A stretch of 64,000 bases of DNA from Asterias rubens. Its lineage: Eukaryota > Echinodermata > Asteroidea > Forcipulatida > Asteriidae. Location of the stretch: the NCBI RefSeq assembly GCF_902459465.1, contig NC_047082.1, forward strand, positions 2,170,001-2,234,000. The letters run 5' to 3'. Numbering within the stretch: position 1 is the stretch's first letter; the number at the start of each line of letters is the position of its first letter. Under the pieces are notes generated by a model that saw only the letters and a program-made list of their open reading frames with translations, searched no databases and was not told the DNA's origin. Made by a program: the position numbers and the translations under genes. Shown one piece after another: positions 57,001 through 64,000 of this stretch.

Positions 57001-58814
57001 GGTAAAAGCTGCATTTTCTCGTAAGAGGGCACAGCATAAACTGGAAATGGAGGTTTCAAATAAATCGGTAAGTAATAACACCAATAGGACCTATAGCTTG
57101 ACGCATAAAGCTCCATATAAGAATATAACATCCTTTTCCTCTGGCGACTCACACCTGTAATCTCCATGTAACTCCTTTGCCAATAAGGGCTGCTGGTGCA
57201 CAAACCATAATGGCTGCTGAGGCAATTTACTGCTCATCCGTTAAGTTTAATGGCCAAGTAATTCAGTATAAACACACCCACTCATTGGTTTAGTATAAAC
57301 ACACCCACTAATTGGTTTAGTTAAGGGTGTTCTGCACCAAGAGTGTCTCTTTGACAGACATGGTGCATTATAAGACTCAATTATTGTTTTATGATAATTA
57401 GTAAATGAAGTCTTGATTTTGTTTAAATCCATTTAGCAAGGAGAGACTACAACATCAAGGAAGTCCAACACTGATACTAGTGACAGGAACGTTGACTGCT
57501 CAGAGGAATGCACAGAGATGACTCAGTACTCTCGAGGTAGGGAATATTATCTCCTAATGACTAGAGCAGGCTAGTCAAAACATTGTGACCAATTAAGAAC
57601 TCACTCCCGGTAGTGAAGCTAATAACTAGAAGTTCCCTCAATCAACCAAAACAAAAGTAGTAGTCCCTGCCTAGTTCCTACCTTCCGCCCAGGTAGTAGT
57701 TAGAAAGCAGAACAGTTCTTTCCAGAACTGAGAAGTCTGCCATTTTCCAATAAATCTACTCCACAGTAGTAGAATATAAAGTAAGACAAGTTCTCAAAAG
57801 AACATTATCTACCTAGCAAGTATATACACAAATGGTGTTACCGCAAACCAAATATTTATTGAATATTATCCAATTTTAGTGTTGTGCAAATATTCGGATG
57901 ATGACCAAGATATTATATGTGTTGTTTTTTGCAAGTGCAATGATTACAAGTGTCCCATGCAAATGTATATTTTACTATCTTGTTATTACATAATGAAGGT
58001 TGAGCCATAGATTGGTAAAAATTATTGGTCATGTGTAAGCTTAGTCATGTGGGTGAAAACTTAAATGGTGAGAGGCACTGCAGCTTTTAATATAAAACTA
58101 TTTTGAGAAAGGCTCCCAATTCAAGTAGTTAAGTGTGGATAATTTGTCACCCCCGAAACATTTGAATCTAAGAAACGATTCATGCATGAATCGTTTCAGA
58201 CTTGCAAGATACAATTACATGTAATTGTTTATTATCGGTGAACCACCCATTAAACGTCTTGATTTTGTTTTCCGACGTAGGCTCCTCATTCAGCACACAA
58301 GGGGCTTCTGCTGTTGCTACGGGAATACACACACCAAAAAAGGTAAAATCAAGATTGTGATACTTTGCTCAACAGAAATTAAGGGGTCCTTCACAACAAA
58401 AACAGTATTTATGAAAACCTTACAAAGTGCAGTGTGTACTTCGTGTTGTGCCCAAGTGGTCAAGAGCACCGGACTCAAGCTCTGGTGTTTCTGATCAGCA
58501 GAGTGTGGGTTCGAGTCCTGGTCCTCACACTTGGGTCCTTCAGCAAGGCACTTAACTATTATTGTTTTGTCCTTCAGATGGTGTATTTTGTAATGCTCGT
58601 TACCAGTTACTTATTTAATTTGGAAAGCAATGTCTTTGAGTAAAACATTCATAAACAACACTCACTTTGTCACTTGCCCTGTACAATTATAGGCCGGTAA
58701 TCTTTGTTTCCGGTTCTTTTGTTTCCTTTCTTATTCTTTCTCCAGAAGCGCCCCATGAGTGGGAAAGTTGCACCAATGCCGAAGACAACACCAACTGATG
58801 TTGAAGGTTTTTAG
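42086..58814 (+). CDS. Adhesion G-protein-coupled receptor with GAIN/GPS region and 7TM
   Basis: Twenty coding exons: 42086-42127, 46357-46420, 46995-47086, 47740-47892, 49345-49453, 49839-49994, 50640-50709, 51595-51715, 51982-52067, 52661-52760, 53544-53656, 53966-54071, 54328-54548, 55121-55187, 55772-55857, 56249-56411, 57002-57067, 57437-57536, 58281-58342, 58746-58814; 681 aa. Exon 1 gives a short hydrophobic leader (TLLSILM). Residues about 70-331 are GAIN-like (FIVNSAFLAFSLYVEG); the GPS spans Cys290 to Leu330. TM1 about 345-367, TM3 has FGWMLVEGVHLYMKVV, ECL2 has CCWLDTDGG, TM6 has LLPILGVTWLFGLMNS, TM7 has NSFQGLFIFFIQCVFNSE, all hallmarks of family B2. The cytoplasmic tail of about 100 residues is Ser/Thr-rich. 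No lectin, EGF or other adhesion module was found upstream of GAIN, so exons in the 4.2-kb first intron could be missing. The subfamily cannot be assigned. Confidence 0.92.
42369..42904. mobile_element. TTGCATATGCAA-rich palindromic element, copy 2 (receptor intron 1)
   Basis: CCGGTGTCAGATGCAATTGT at the left, ATAATTGCATGCGACACCGG at the right: the most complete ends of the four copies. Many GGAC/GTCC-flanked TTGCATATGCAA blocks lie inside. Confidence 0.85.
43027..43213. mobile_element. Foldback element with TTATATAAAACAAATAATGA end
   Basis: The arms AATGTTTTTCATTCGTGCAA, TGGTGCGAATAATGTTCAT and AGCTGGAATGTTCCATT pair with AATAGAACATTCC, CATGAACATAATTATTCGCA and CCATTGCACTCATAAACATT. The outer ends resemble those of 38946-39113, but the stem sequence is different. 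Confidence 0.75.
43530..43817. mobile_element. 288-bp TIR element GCCTTGCTCAAGGCAGTCG
   Basis: GCCTTGCTCAAGGCAGTCG (43530-43548) is the inverse of CGACTGCCTTGAGCAAGGC (43799-43817), one mismatch. The pairing runs about 75 bp (AAAAAAGACCGCCGCTGTA against CAGCGGCGTCTTTTCGGAG). In receptor intron 1; a GC-rich, CpG-rich island in AT-rich surroundings. Confidence 0.8.
44268..44335. repeat. TAATTAGTAAT short tandem repeat
   Basis: Several copies of AATTAGTAAT with TGTCCACA interruptions at two points. Confidence 0.8.
44600..44987. mobile_element. TTGCATATGCAA-rich palindromic element, copy 3 (inverted)
   Basis: Opposite orientation to the copy at 42369-42904, 1.7 kb away in the same intron. It starts in TCCTCGATGCAATACTATCC and ends GCGGACACATCTGACA. 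The two copies could fold on each other in the pre-mRNA. Confidence 0.8.
45370..45474. mobile_element. 105-bp hairpin TAGCCCACCTTGTTGAGCTG
   Basis: TAGCCCACCTTGTTGAGCTG pairs perfectly with the right end AGCTCAACAAGGTGGGCTA, and ATGGCTCCGCTTTTAACA with TGTTAAAAGCGGAGCCAT. Related in its core to 23960-24072. Confidence 0.85.
47228..47465 (+). mobile_element. tRNA-derived SINE of a second family
   Basis: The head TAGCTCCGTGGACTAGTGGT with GCAATGCAAAGGTTGTGGGT is tRNA-like (A- and B-box regions). The body runs GGGGTTAAAGAATATAATTT and ACCCCTACCCCGATGTGTAC. Lies in receptor intron 3. Confidence 0.6.
47588..47690. mobile_element. Short foldback element AACTGTTTCGGT...ACCGAAACAGTT
   Basis: GCGTTTTGGCAG, CCAATAACTGTTTCGGT and the inverse ACCGAAACAGTTCTTGG, GCAGCGAAAACGC pair across a loop of about 30 bases. 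It lies just before receptor exon 4. Confidence 0.65.
48211..48285. mobile_element. Hairpin CGTTTCGACCCTAGCAGG
   Basis: GACGTTTCGACCCTAGCAG pairs with CTGCTAGGGTCGAAATGTC. Receptor intron 4. Confidence 0.65.
48560..48850 (-). mobile_element. tRNA-derived SINE, reverse orientation
   Basis: Body text ACGTCCCATCCGAAGGACGA and the reversed B box (GGGGATACGAACC) mark a SINE reading on the minus strand; same family as 22417-22850. Confidence 0.8.
50335..50523 (-). mobile_element. tRNA-derived SINE, reverse orientation, short
   Basis: It ends CTAAACCACTTAGCCATGAC, the inverse of the SINE head at 16590, with CAGGTACCCATTTACCCC in the body. Receptor intron 6. Confidence 0.6.
50800..50970. mobile_element. 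MITE fragment of the GCCCCCTCAA...GCCTTGCCCTCT type
   Basis: TTTGCCTCGATGCCCCCTCA and AACGCCTTGCCCTCTCCAAG match 15418-15592 and 62265-62420. Receptor intron 7. Confidence 0.5.
51229..51556. mobile_element. Foldback MITE, family A, copy 3 (left-truncated)
   Basis: It starts inside the element (GGTCTATAAAAACCGTTTG) and ends GCAAGGTGTTCCTTTAA, with the TTTTACTCCCATAATTGGCC core. Its right end is about 40 bases from the acceptor of receptor exon 8. Confidence 0.8.
52202..52567. mobile_element. TIR element TTAAAGATGCTATGTCAGAT
   Basis: TTAAAGATGCTATGTCAGAT at the left and ATCTGACATAGCATCTTTTA at the right are inverse. The interior has GGTCACGTGATATATTGTCG. Receptor intron 9; non-coding. Confidence 0.82.
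52920..53140 (+). mobile_element. SINE body with GGCACTTTATAAATG tail
   Basis: The 3' end TGCTTTGAGACATTGCAAAA then GGCACTTTATAAATGTTC has the form of metazoan SINE tails. The tRNA head is not clear. Receptor intron 10. Confidence 0.45.
53325..53509. mobile_element. MITE of the CAGGAAGTATGAACCGGGC family, copy 2
   Basis: GGGTCATACTTCCTCCTGCG to TTCGCAGGAAGTATGAACC-like ends, with a local duplication CAACTGCTGCGAATTATT in the middle. Ends about 35 bases before receptor exon 11. Confidence 0.75.
54130..54252. mobile_element. MITE of the CAGGAAGTATGAACC family, copy 3 (short)
   Basis: AAGTTCATACTTCCTGCGGA to GCAGGAAGTATGAACCAGGC, 123 bp. Receptor intron 12. Confidence 0.7.
54582..54655. mobile_element. 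Hairpin GCCTGATATAT...ATATCAGGC
   Basis: TGCCTGATATATATAATCTTT pairs with AAAGATTATTTAACTATATC; a short imperfect hairpin in receptor intron 13. Confidence 0.5.
55580..55672. mobile_element. Right part of a GGGCCC-family MITE
   Basis: TTACGTGGAGTGCGCACAAG and AGTAAGCAGAGCTATGAAAT match the right half of 63304-63553. Receptor intron 14. Confidence 0.55.
55938..56030 (-). mobile_element. tRNA-like SINE head, reverse orientation
   Basis: On the minus strand it reads ACATAGCTCAGTTAGTTGAG (A box) and GGTCGTTGGTTAAAATCC (B box). It is a SINE relic and not an intact tRNA: the B box is altered and no acceptor stem closes. Confidence 0.6.
56455..56545 (-). mobile_element. tRNA-like SINE head, reverse orientation
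   Basis: On the minus strand GGATAGCTCAGTTGGTAGAG and GGCCGTTGGTTCAAGTACGC give near-perfect A and B boxes. Flanks are shared with 55938-56030 (CACCAACATAG), so it is a SINE copy. Confidence 0.65.
56612..56797. mobile_element. TIR element ACAGTCAACCCTTGTTTATA
   Basis: ACAGTCAACCCTTGTTTATA with AAAGAG at the left is inverse to CTTGTTATAAAGAGAGTTGACTG at the right. The ends resemble those of pogo/Tigger-type mariner relatives. Receptor intron 16. Confidence 0.65.
58172..58197. repeat. 26-bp perfect palindrome
   Basis: GAAACGATTCATG followed by its exact inverse CATGAATCGTTTC, no spacer. A second perfect palindrome of 18 bp (ACAATTACATGTAATTGT) is at 58211-58228. Receptor intron 18. Confidence 0.9.
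58447..58620 (+). mobile_element. tRNA-derived SINE, short
   Basis: GTGCCCAAGTGGTCAAGAGC is a serine/leucine-tRNA-like head; GGGTTCGAGTCCTGG is the B box; the body continues CCTTCAGCAAGGCACTTAAC. Receptor intron 19. Confidence 0.75.
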
Positions 58815-59099
58815 TGAGGTGGAAATATTTCTCAGTCACTTTGTTCTTGTGCTATCGTCAGAGTGTTCAAGATTGAACAATGCACGATCGGAGCGGTAAT
58901 TAAGTTCTCATGTACCTAACATAGGACCACCAAAACATTCCATTGAAAGTTCAAAATACTAATGATGTGGTCCAGAACATTCTGGCAGTCCCATGGATTG
59001 CGGGCATGCGCCCACAAGAATGCTCTTTTTCGCCTTAAGCATACCTGATTTTTGAGATGCTACCTAACATGCTCTGAATTTAGTAATAGAGGTAATGTC

Positions 59100-59105
59100 A
59101 ATAAA
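59100..59105 (+). terminator. Candidate poly(A) signal of the receptor gene
   Basis: AATAAA, 286 bases after the stop codon; a second is at 59357-59362. Which is used cannot be told from sequence. Confidence 0.35.
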
Positions 59106-59362
59106 TAAATTAATATATTTCATCTTTTTTCACCACAATTGTACATAAAGAAAAATATCGCTTTTTCTATTTTTGCACATAAGCGTTTCATATAATGTTT
59201 CAATACCTTAGGTTTTTTACCATATTACTTTTAAAACATTCATCCAAATCAAGATGCGTTCTTGAAAACATGACACATGTTTGTAATTTCACGGATTGAT
59301 TCAGGGTTTTTTGTTTTGATCTTAATGGTATGAAATTTCATCTGTAGCTTTAAAGAAATAAA

Positions 59363-60316
59363 AATGTGCCAATTTTCAATCTATTTTCACTTAAATCCAT
59401 AATTTCACTTGTGAAGGATATATATTAGGTCGTATATAGGTACATATTTTAAAATATAATATTAACGTGAGGGATTGGAATTCATACAAGATTCTCATAT
59501 TCCTAATTTCTTGTGAGCTTAAAGACCTGCTTGAACGAAAATGTCAAGTCGTGAACTTTGCTGAATTCCACTTAAAATGTTTTCGATGAATAAGGAAATC
59601 GAGTCATATGATTATAAATAGGTTTCAATTGTGTAAAAAAAACAATCATTTTGTATGCCCTTGTCCAGAGCTTTTCTGCGAGATTTGCGAAAAGCCCCGT
59701 TACGTAATCACTCTAAAAACGTCATAAGTAGATAAAGCCGCTTTGTTGCAGCGTGGATGTATAACAAAGCAAACTCCCACAAATGACGTCAGCGGCTTTG
59801 TCCTTTGACGCCCGCTCTCAACGGCAGAAGTGTTTTTAGTTTATCAAAAAACCTTTAGGTAGGGGCCTGATTTGTTACTCGATAATTACGAAAAGTTCAG
59901 AAGTGTACACATATCAAAATTACATAAAAATGGTGAACAAGTGCATTATAAACAAGTAAAAATACCATTTCTGTTGAAAACATTCTGCTCAGGTAGCTGT
60001 TTAATATTAACGGTATCACATAAAGTCTTAGGCCTATTTGGTTTTTGTATATCATATTACTCTGATGTTCGTTAAAAGTAAACTTGGAATAAAAGTGTCT
60101 AAGTTGACATAGGATGATATATCTATATCGACTTCTGGTTATTTGTTTTATAATTTTAAACAAAGGTGGAGTATATCAAGAGAGGGCAAAGATATGCCTA
60201 CATGTTAGTGAACCAGTGCCCTCAACTTCGCAAGAAAGGAAAACAAAATAATTTCTAAATTTTTTGGGATCAAAATGACTGTCTTCGACTCTTTGTAGAT
60301 GGTTCAACCATTTGTG
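59363..60316. other. Spacer without a recognisable gene
   Basis: AT-rich, with only short chance frames. Confidence 0.45.
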
Positions 60317-60750
60317 TCAGATGCAATTGTGTCCGCCATGCAATACTGTCCGCTCCGGACACTTTTGCATATGCAATCGTGTCCGGGGCTTTGCAAAAAC
60401 CGTCCGGTGGACACGTACATGCCTGTGGGCGCGTAAGCGAGCGTGCATGCACTAAACCTACGTATCTGCAGCATGAATATTCACGTATTTTATGAATGCA
60501 GCAAAAACACAATGGCCGAACATTTCCCACGTAATTCATGGCATGCACCCTTAGCTTGTAAAAAAAATTGTGAGCGTGTTCCGTCGGCCAAGGGCATTTA
60601 ATTAATTGCATGGGGGGGCGGACACAATTGCATTATGCAGCAGCGTCCGGGCGGACACGATTGCATTTGAAACTGTCCGGCGGACATTATTGCATATGCA
60701 ATAATGTCCTGGTAATATTGCACAGAGGACATCATTGAATGCGACACCGG
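60317..60750. mobile_element. TTGCATATGCAA-rich palindromic element, copy 4
   Basis: GTGTCAGATGCAATTGTGTC at the left, ATCATTGAATGCGACACCGG at the right, with the usual GTCC/GGAC-flanked palindromes. Several units are lost compared with 42369-42904. Confidence 0.82.
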
Positions 60751-61809
60751 ATGATTAAGAAGAAAAAACATAAATTACGCCAATCACCTCAACGTTTGCT
60801 CACTGTACAGCAAACGTCTCAGTTAATCACTTTAAAAGTTTGAACTGCCAATAACACTTTGCCCCTCCCCTTTAAATGAGAAACTGTACAGAAAGAGGGC
60901 GCTATTTCATAAATAAAAACCGAGCAAGTTGAGGACAAAGGTCGATGACCTCCAACAATGCGTCACATTCCACAGTAGTGCGTCTGGGTTGTGACTCAAA
61001 TACATGGTATGCAATACGTAGGCTGATAACCGGAACCAGACGGGTTAAGGGTTGGATGGGCAGGTAACTTTATCGGAAAGAGGGATTCGACGCAAAGTGG
61101 TTGAATTTTTGGTGAGTTTGTACTTGTTAAAATACCATTAATTAATCGTTTATCAAACAGATTTGATGTGTTTATTACTGCCTTAGATAGTGAGTCTAGT
61201 TTTTGTTCAGCAAAATTTGTAAATTTGTTCGTATAAAACTGGTCTTGAACCGGGGACGGAAGTGGCCTCCGATTTCCGCAGAAACTCAAAATACAGTCGA
61301 ACTTGTCAATAAACTCAATGCAGTAAAGTTGCAGTTCATTATTTCAGCACAAAATTAATGTCAAATGAGATTCAGGAACTCAAAATTTCCACTTTGAAAG
61401 TAACATGGACAGATTAAGATTTCCGTATCCTACCACCACTTTTCCACTCATTTTTACAAAAAGGAATATTTCATTTGAGTAAATTAAAAACTATTCAAAC
61501 AAACAAATGAAGTTGGCTGGATATGGAAACTTTTTCAAAGAGTATTTTTGTTTAATTTGGTTTGGGGACACGTAGTATTTTCAGGGTAGCTTTCTACTAT
61601 CATTATCTTCAAAGTTTAATGTAAATCTGTGGACATTGTGTTTTTTGTCCTACAAAAGTTACATAGACCCTTTAACAAAGGGCCCTCATCCTCCTTCCTA
61701 TTTTAGGGATTAAAAAACACAGAACGATCAACTTGATTAAAAAAAAAAAAATTACTGAACCTTTTTTCTTTCAGTTTTCAAGAAGGCGTAAAGACAGTAA
61801 GATTCCAAG
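60751..61809. other. Upstream region of the myosin light-chain gene
   Basis: The leader exon ends before an acceptor at about 61774 (TTCTTTCAG). Around 61420-61545 lies a decayed relative of the 132-bp MITE (GATTTCCGTATCCTACCACC ... GGATATGGAAACTTTTTC). No other gene. Confidence 0.45.
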
Positions 61810-63830
61810 ATGTCGAGCCGTAAGACCAAGGGAAAGCAGCCAAAGAAGCGTGCCCAGCGTGCGACTTCCAATGTCTTTGCTATGTTTGATCAAGCCCAGA
61901 TTCAGGAGTTCAAAGAAGCCTTCAATATGATCGATCAGAACAGAGATGGATTCATTGATAAAGAAGATCTACACGACATGCTTGCATCTCTAGGTATTGT
62001 TAACAATTCTTCACATTCTCTTTTAAAATACTTCATCTCGTTCAAGCAAGCTATCAAATTTATTAGGAACATGATTTTTTTTCATGGAAAGTTGCCGAAT
62101 ACAGGGACTTCAAGGCAAAGTATACCTTTGGCTTTTTGGAACCGTTTGATTGGTTTAATATAAGTGTAGATGTAGACAGTAAAGAAAGCAGTCTGAGGAT
62201 TTTGCTCTTACACACATCAAAAACACATGCTGAAATAATGTAAATTTGACATTTTGTACAGGATAAATGCTCTAATCGGGCCATGGCCTCTTTTGCCCAT
62301 GATCTTAGCCTTGGTTTCCCATAACAGTTTCCCATACACTTTAAGATTTTCCAATAGAAGTGCCCTTTGCAAAATGAGAATAACCTTGCCCTCTAAAAGT
62401 CAAAATACCAGGCCCGAGTAATCACTTCTAATGAAAACTTACGATAGTCTTTCTTCTTTTCCCACCCAGGTAAGAACCCAACTGAGCAGTACTTAGAAGA
62501 CATGATGAGCAATGCACCAGGACCCATCAACTTCACCATGTTCCTTACCTTATTCGGTGAGAAACTCAACGGCACGGACCCTGAAGATGTCATTGTTAAT
62601 GCATTCGCTTGCTTCGATGCCGACGCAGAAGGTACGTATGTTGAGATGTGCACTGCCGTCGATTTCACAAAACTCTTCCTAACTTAAGACTAATCTTAGG
62701 ACAGGGGACGAGTCCCAACCCTGCACTGTAGCATGCAGACCTTAAGATTAATCCTAAGTTAGGAATAGTTACTAGTCCTAGCTCGGGACAAGACGAGTCC
62801 TAACTCTTTGTGAAATCGACGACAGGGTCTTGAATGTTAGGGACATGTCACACCAAGTATATATTCTACAGTCAATTAGTTCCAGGCAATCTCCAAGAAT
62901 GAATATTCAAATGTTTTTCTTTGGGAGCAAAAGATGTTGCTTGGTAAAATCACTCATGTGCTACCAAAGTGGTCCTGTTAGGCTGCACTGCAGTTGCCTC
63001 CAAGTTGGCTGCAAATGTTGCCTTGTGTGATATGGCCTTAGTCTGGGGGGAGGGAGGGGGGTGTTTGGAGGGGTATAGATCCAAGGACTGGTTTGTCAAG
63101 AGGCTTTCATCGATCTTAAGATGGCTAAAGCAAATTGTGATGTCAAACTGTACATTGGCCAGGGCCCAATTTCATGGGGCTGTTTAAAGTGAGAAGACTA
63201 GTTTTTGACAATTACCAATAGTGTCCAGTGTCATTAAGCAGAAAAAATAAATAAGCAGAACAAAAGTACACTTCCCAGAATAAGATTACCAGCCAAACAA
63301 CCAGGGCCCAATTTCATGGTTCTGCTTACCGCCGAATTCTGCGCTTACAATCACGATTCCCCCCTTACGTGCAGGCGCCGAATTTCTGTGCTAGCCTTGT
63401 AAGCGTAGAGTGCCTAATAAAGTGGAGTACGCATGCGCAGAAGCCAAAATTTGCCGCTAGCCCGTGAAACACGCTTGCCGTAAGCACAGAATTCTCTGCT
63501 TCCGTAAGCGCCGATTCTGTGCTTATGGTAAGCAGAGCCATGAAATTGGGCCCATGTCAAAAGTATAAACTGTGACTGGAATCCTGCTAATTTCTGAAGT
63601 CTGAAGTCAGTTACTTTACTACTTTATATTCCTTCACCCTTCCAGGTCATATTAATGAGGAGTATCTACGTGAGTTGTTGGTTACCATGGGAGACAGGTT
63701 CACTGACGATGAGGTTGACGAGATGTACAGGGAGGCACCCATCAACAAAGAGGGACAATTCAACTACAGGGAATTTGTACGAATCTTGAAACACGGAAGC
63801 AAAGACAAGGATGACGATACAAACCCATGA
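61810..63830 (+). CDS. Myosin regulatory light chain (non-muscle/smooth type)
   Basis: Binds the neck of myosin II and controls its ATPase and filament assembly when phosphorylated. Coding exons 61810-61993, 62470-62631 and 63646-63830 (stop TGA) join in frame to 176 aa; vertebrate MYL9/MYL12 are about 172. The N-terminal [15 protein letters not shown] carries Thr19/Ser20, equal to the kinase sites of MLCK and ROCK. EF-hand 1 (Asp42-Asp53, [12 protein letters not shown]) has good divalent-metal ligands; EF-hands 2-4 are degenerate as usual for the family ([30 protein letters not shown]). The C-terminus is longer and more charged ([11 protein letters not shown]) than in vertebrates. The leader exon is upstream; a GTACGT after 63852 suggests a further splice in the trailer. 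Confidence 0.95.
62265..62420. mobile_element. MITE fragment, intron 1 of the myosin light-chain gene
   Basis: AAGATTTTCCAATAGAAGTG, ACCTTGCCCTCTAAAAGTC and ACCAGGCCCGA match the 15418-15592 family. Confidence 0.5.
62658..62820. mobile_element. MITE GTCGATTTCACAAA...TTTGTGAAATCGAC
   Basis: Perfect 14-bp inverse ends and further inner pairs (CCTAACTTAAGACTAATCTT against AAGATTAATCCTAAGTTAGG). It starts 27 bases after the donor of exon 2. Confidence 0.85.
63185..63235. mobile_element. Right-end fragment of the TAAAGGCAGTGG element
   Basis: GTTTTTGACAATTACCAATA and GTGTCCAGTGTCATTAA match the right end of 29671-30038; the rest is absent. Confidence 0.6.
63304..63553. mobile_element. MITE GGGCCCAATTTCATGG...CCATGAAATTGGGCCC
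   Basis: GGGCCCAATTTCATGGTTCT and AGAGCCATGAAATTGGGCCC are inverse ends, followed by GCTTACC/GGTAAGC. An extra left-end piece lies at 63164-63189, split from the main copy by the fragment at 63185-63235. Intron 2 of the myosin light-chain gene. Confidence 0.85.
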
Positions 63831-64000
63831 AGAAATACATCAAGAATTAATGGTACGTACAGTTCATTATGAGAGCTACCAAAGCCGAATTTCATAGCGC
63901 TGCTTAACGGTAAGCAGTATTTTGCTTAAGCATAGGTGTATATAACAGGTTAGCAAGAAAAATAGGCATCAATCTTGCGGGTTCACCATTAATTTGTATT

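Overview
The window looks like nuclear DNA of an invertebrate deuterostome, most likely an echinoderm and perhaps a sea star. The taxon is an inference from gene content and from recalled, not searched, echinoderm-style short hairpin transposons. Genes have many short exons with GT-AG introns, and the space between is AT-rich and full of MITEs (short palindromic or TIR elements) and tRNA-derived SINEs. There are no bacterial features, no rRNA and no CRISPR.

Five complete protein genes can be assembled exon by exon, each keeping an open frame across every junction. (1) Minus strand, 9292-9892: a two-exon, 95-aa NDUFS5-like complex I subunit. (2) Plus strand, 15240-25206: ten coding exons for a 604-aa protein with two degenerate EF-hands, a long charged coiled coil and a C-terminus resembling the dynein stalk and microtubule-binding domain, without any AAA motor. 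It is the most unusual gene here. (3) Minus strand, 28798-39355: nineteen coding exons for a 580-aa RIO1 kinase (RIOK1). (4) Plus strand, 42086-58814: twenty coding exons for a 681-aa adhesion G-protein-coupled receptor with a GAIN/GPS region and seven membrane segments, whose GPS motif is degenerate. (5) Plus strand, 61810-63830: three coding exons for a 176-aa myosin regulatory light chain.

The first 9 kb, 10-15 kb, 25.2-28.8 kb, 39.4-42 kb and 58.8-61.8 kb hold no gene I can support; they carry mobile elements and their remains. The clearest are a 376-bp nested hairpin with a 9-bp target duplication (3776-4151), a 132-bp MITE with 8-bp target duplications that has inserted into its own relative (11499-11630) and has another copy at 40082-40213, a 976-bp element whose arms are arrays of a GTCGCCCCC-type unit (11892-12867), and four copies of an element packed with TTGCATATGCAA palindromes.

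The genes are a mixed eukaryotic neighbourhood (respiration, probable cytoskeleton or cilium, ribosome maturation, cell-surface signalling, actomyosin contraction) and show no sign of acting as a cluster.
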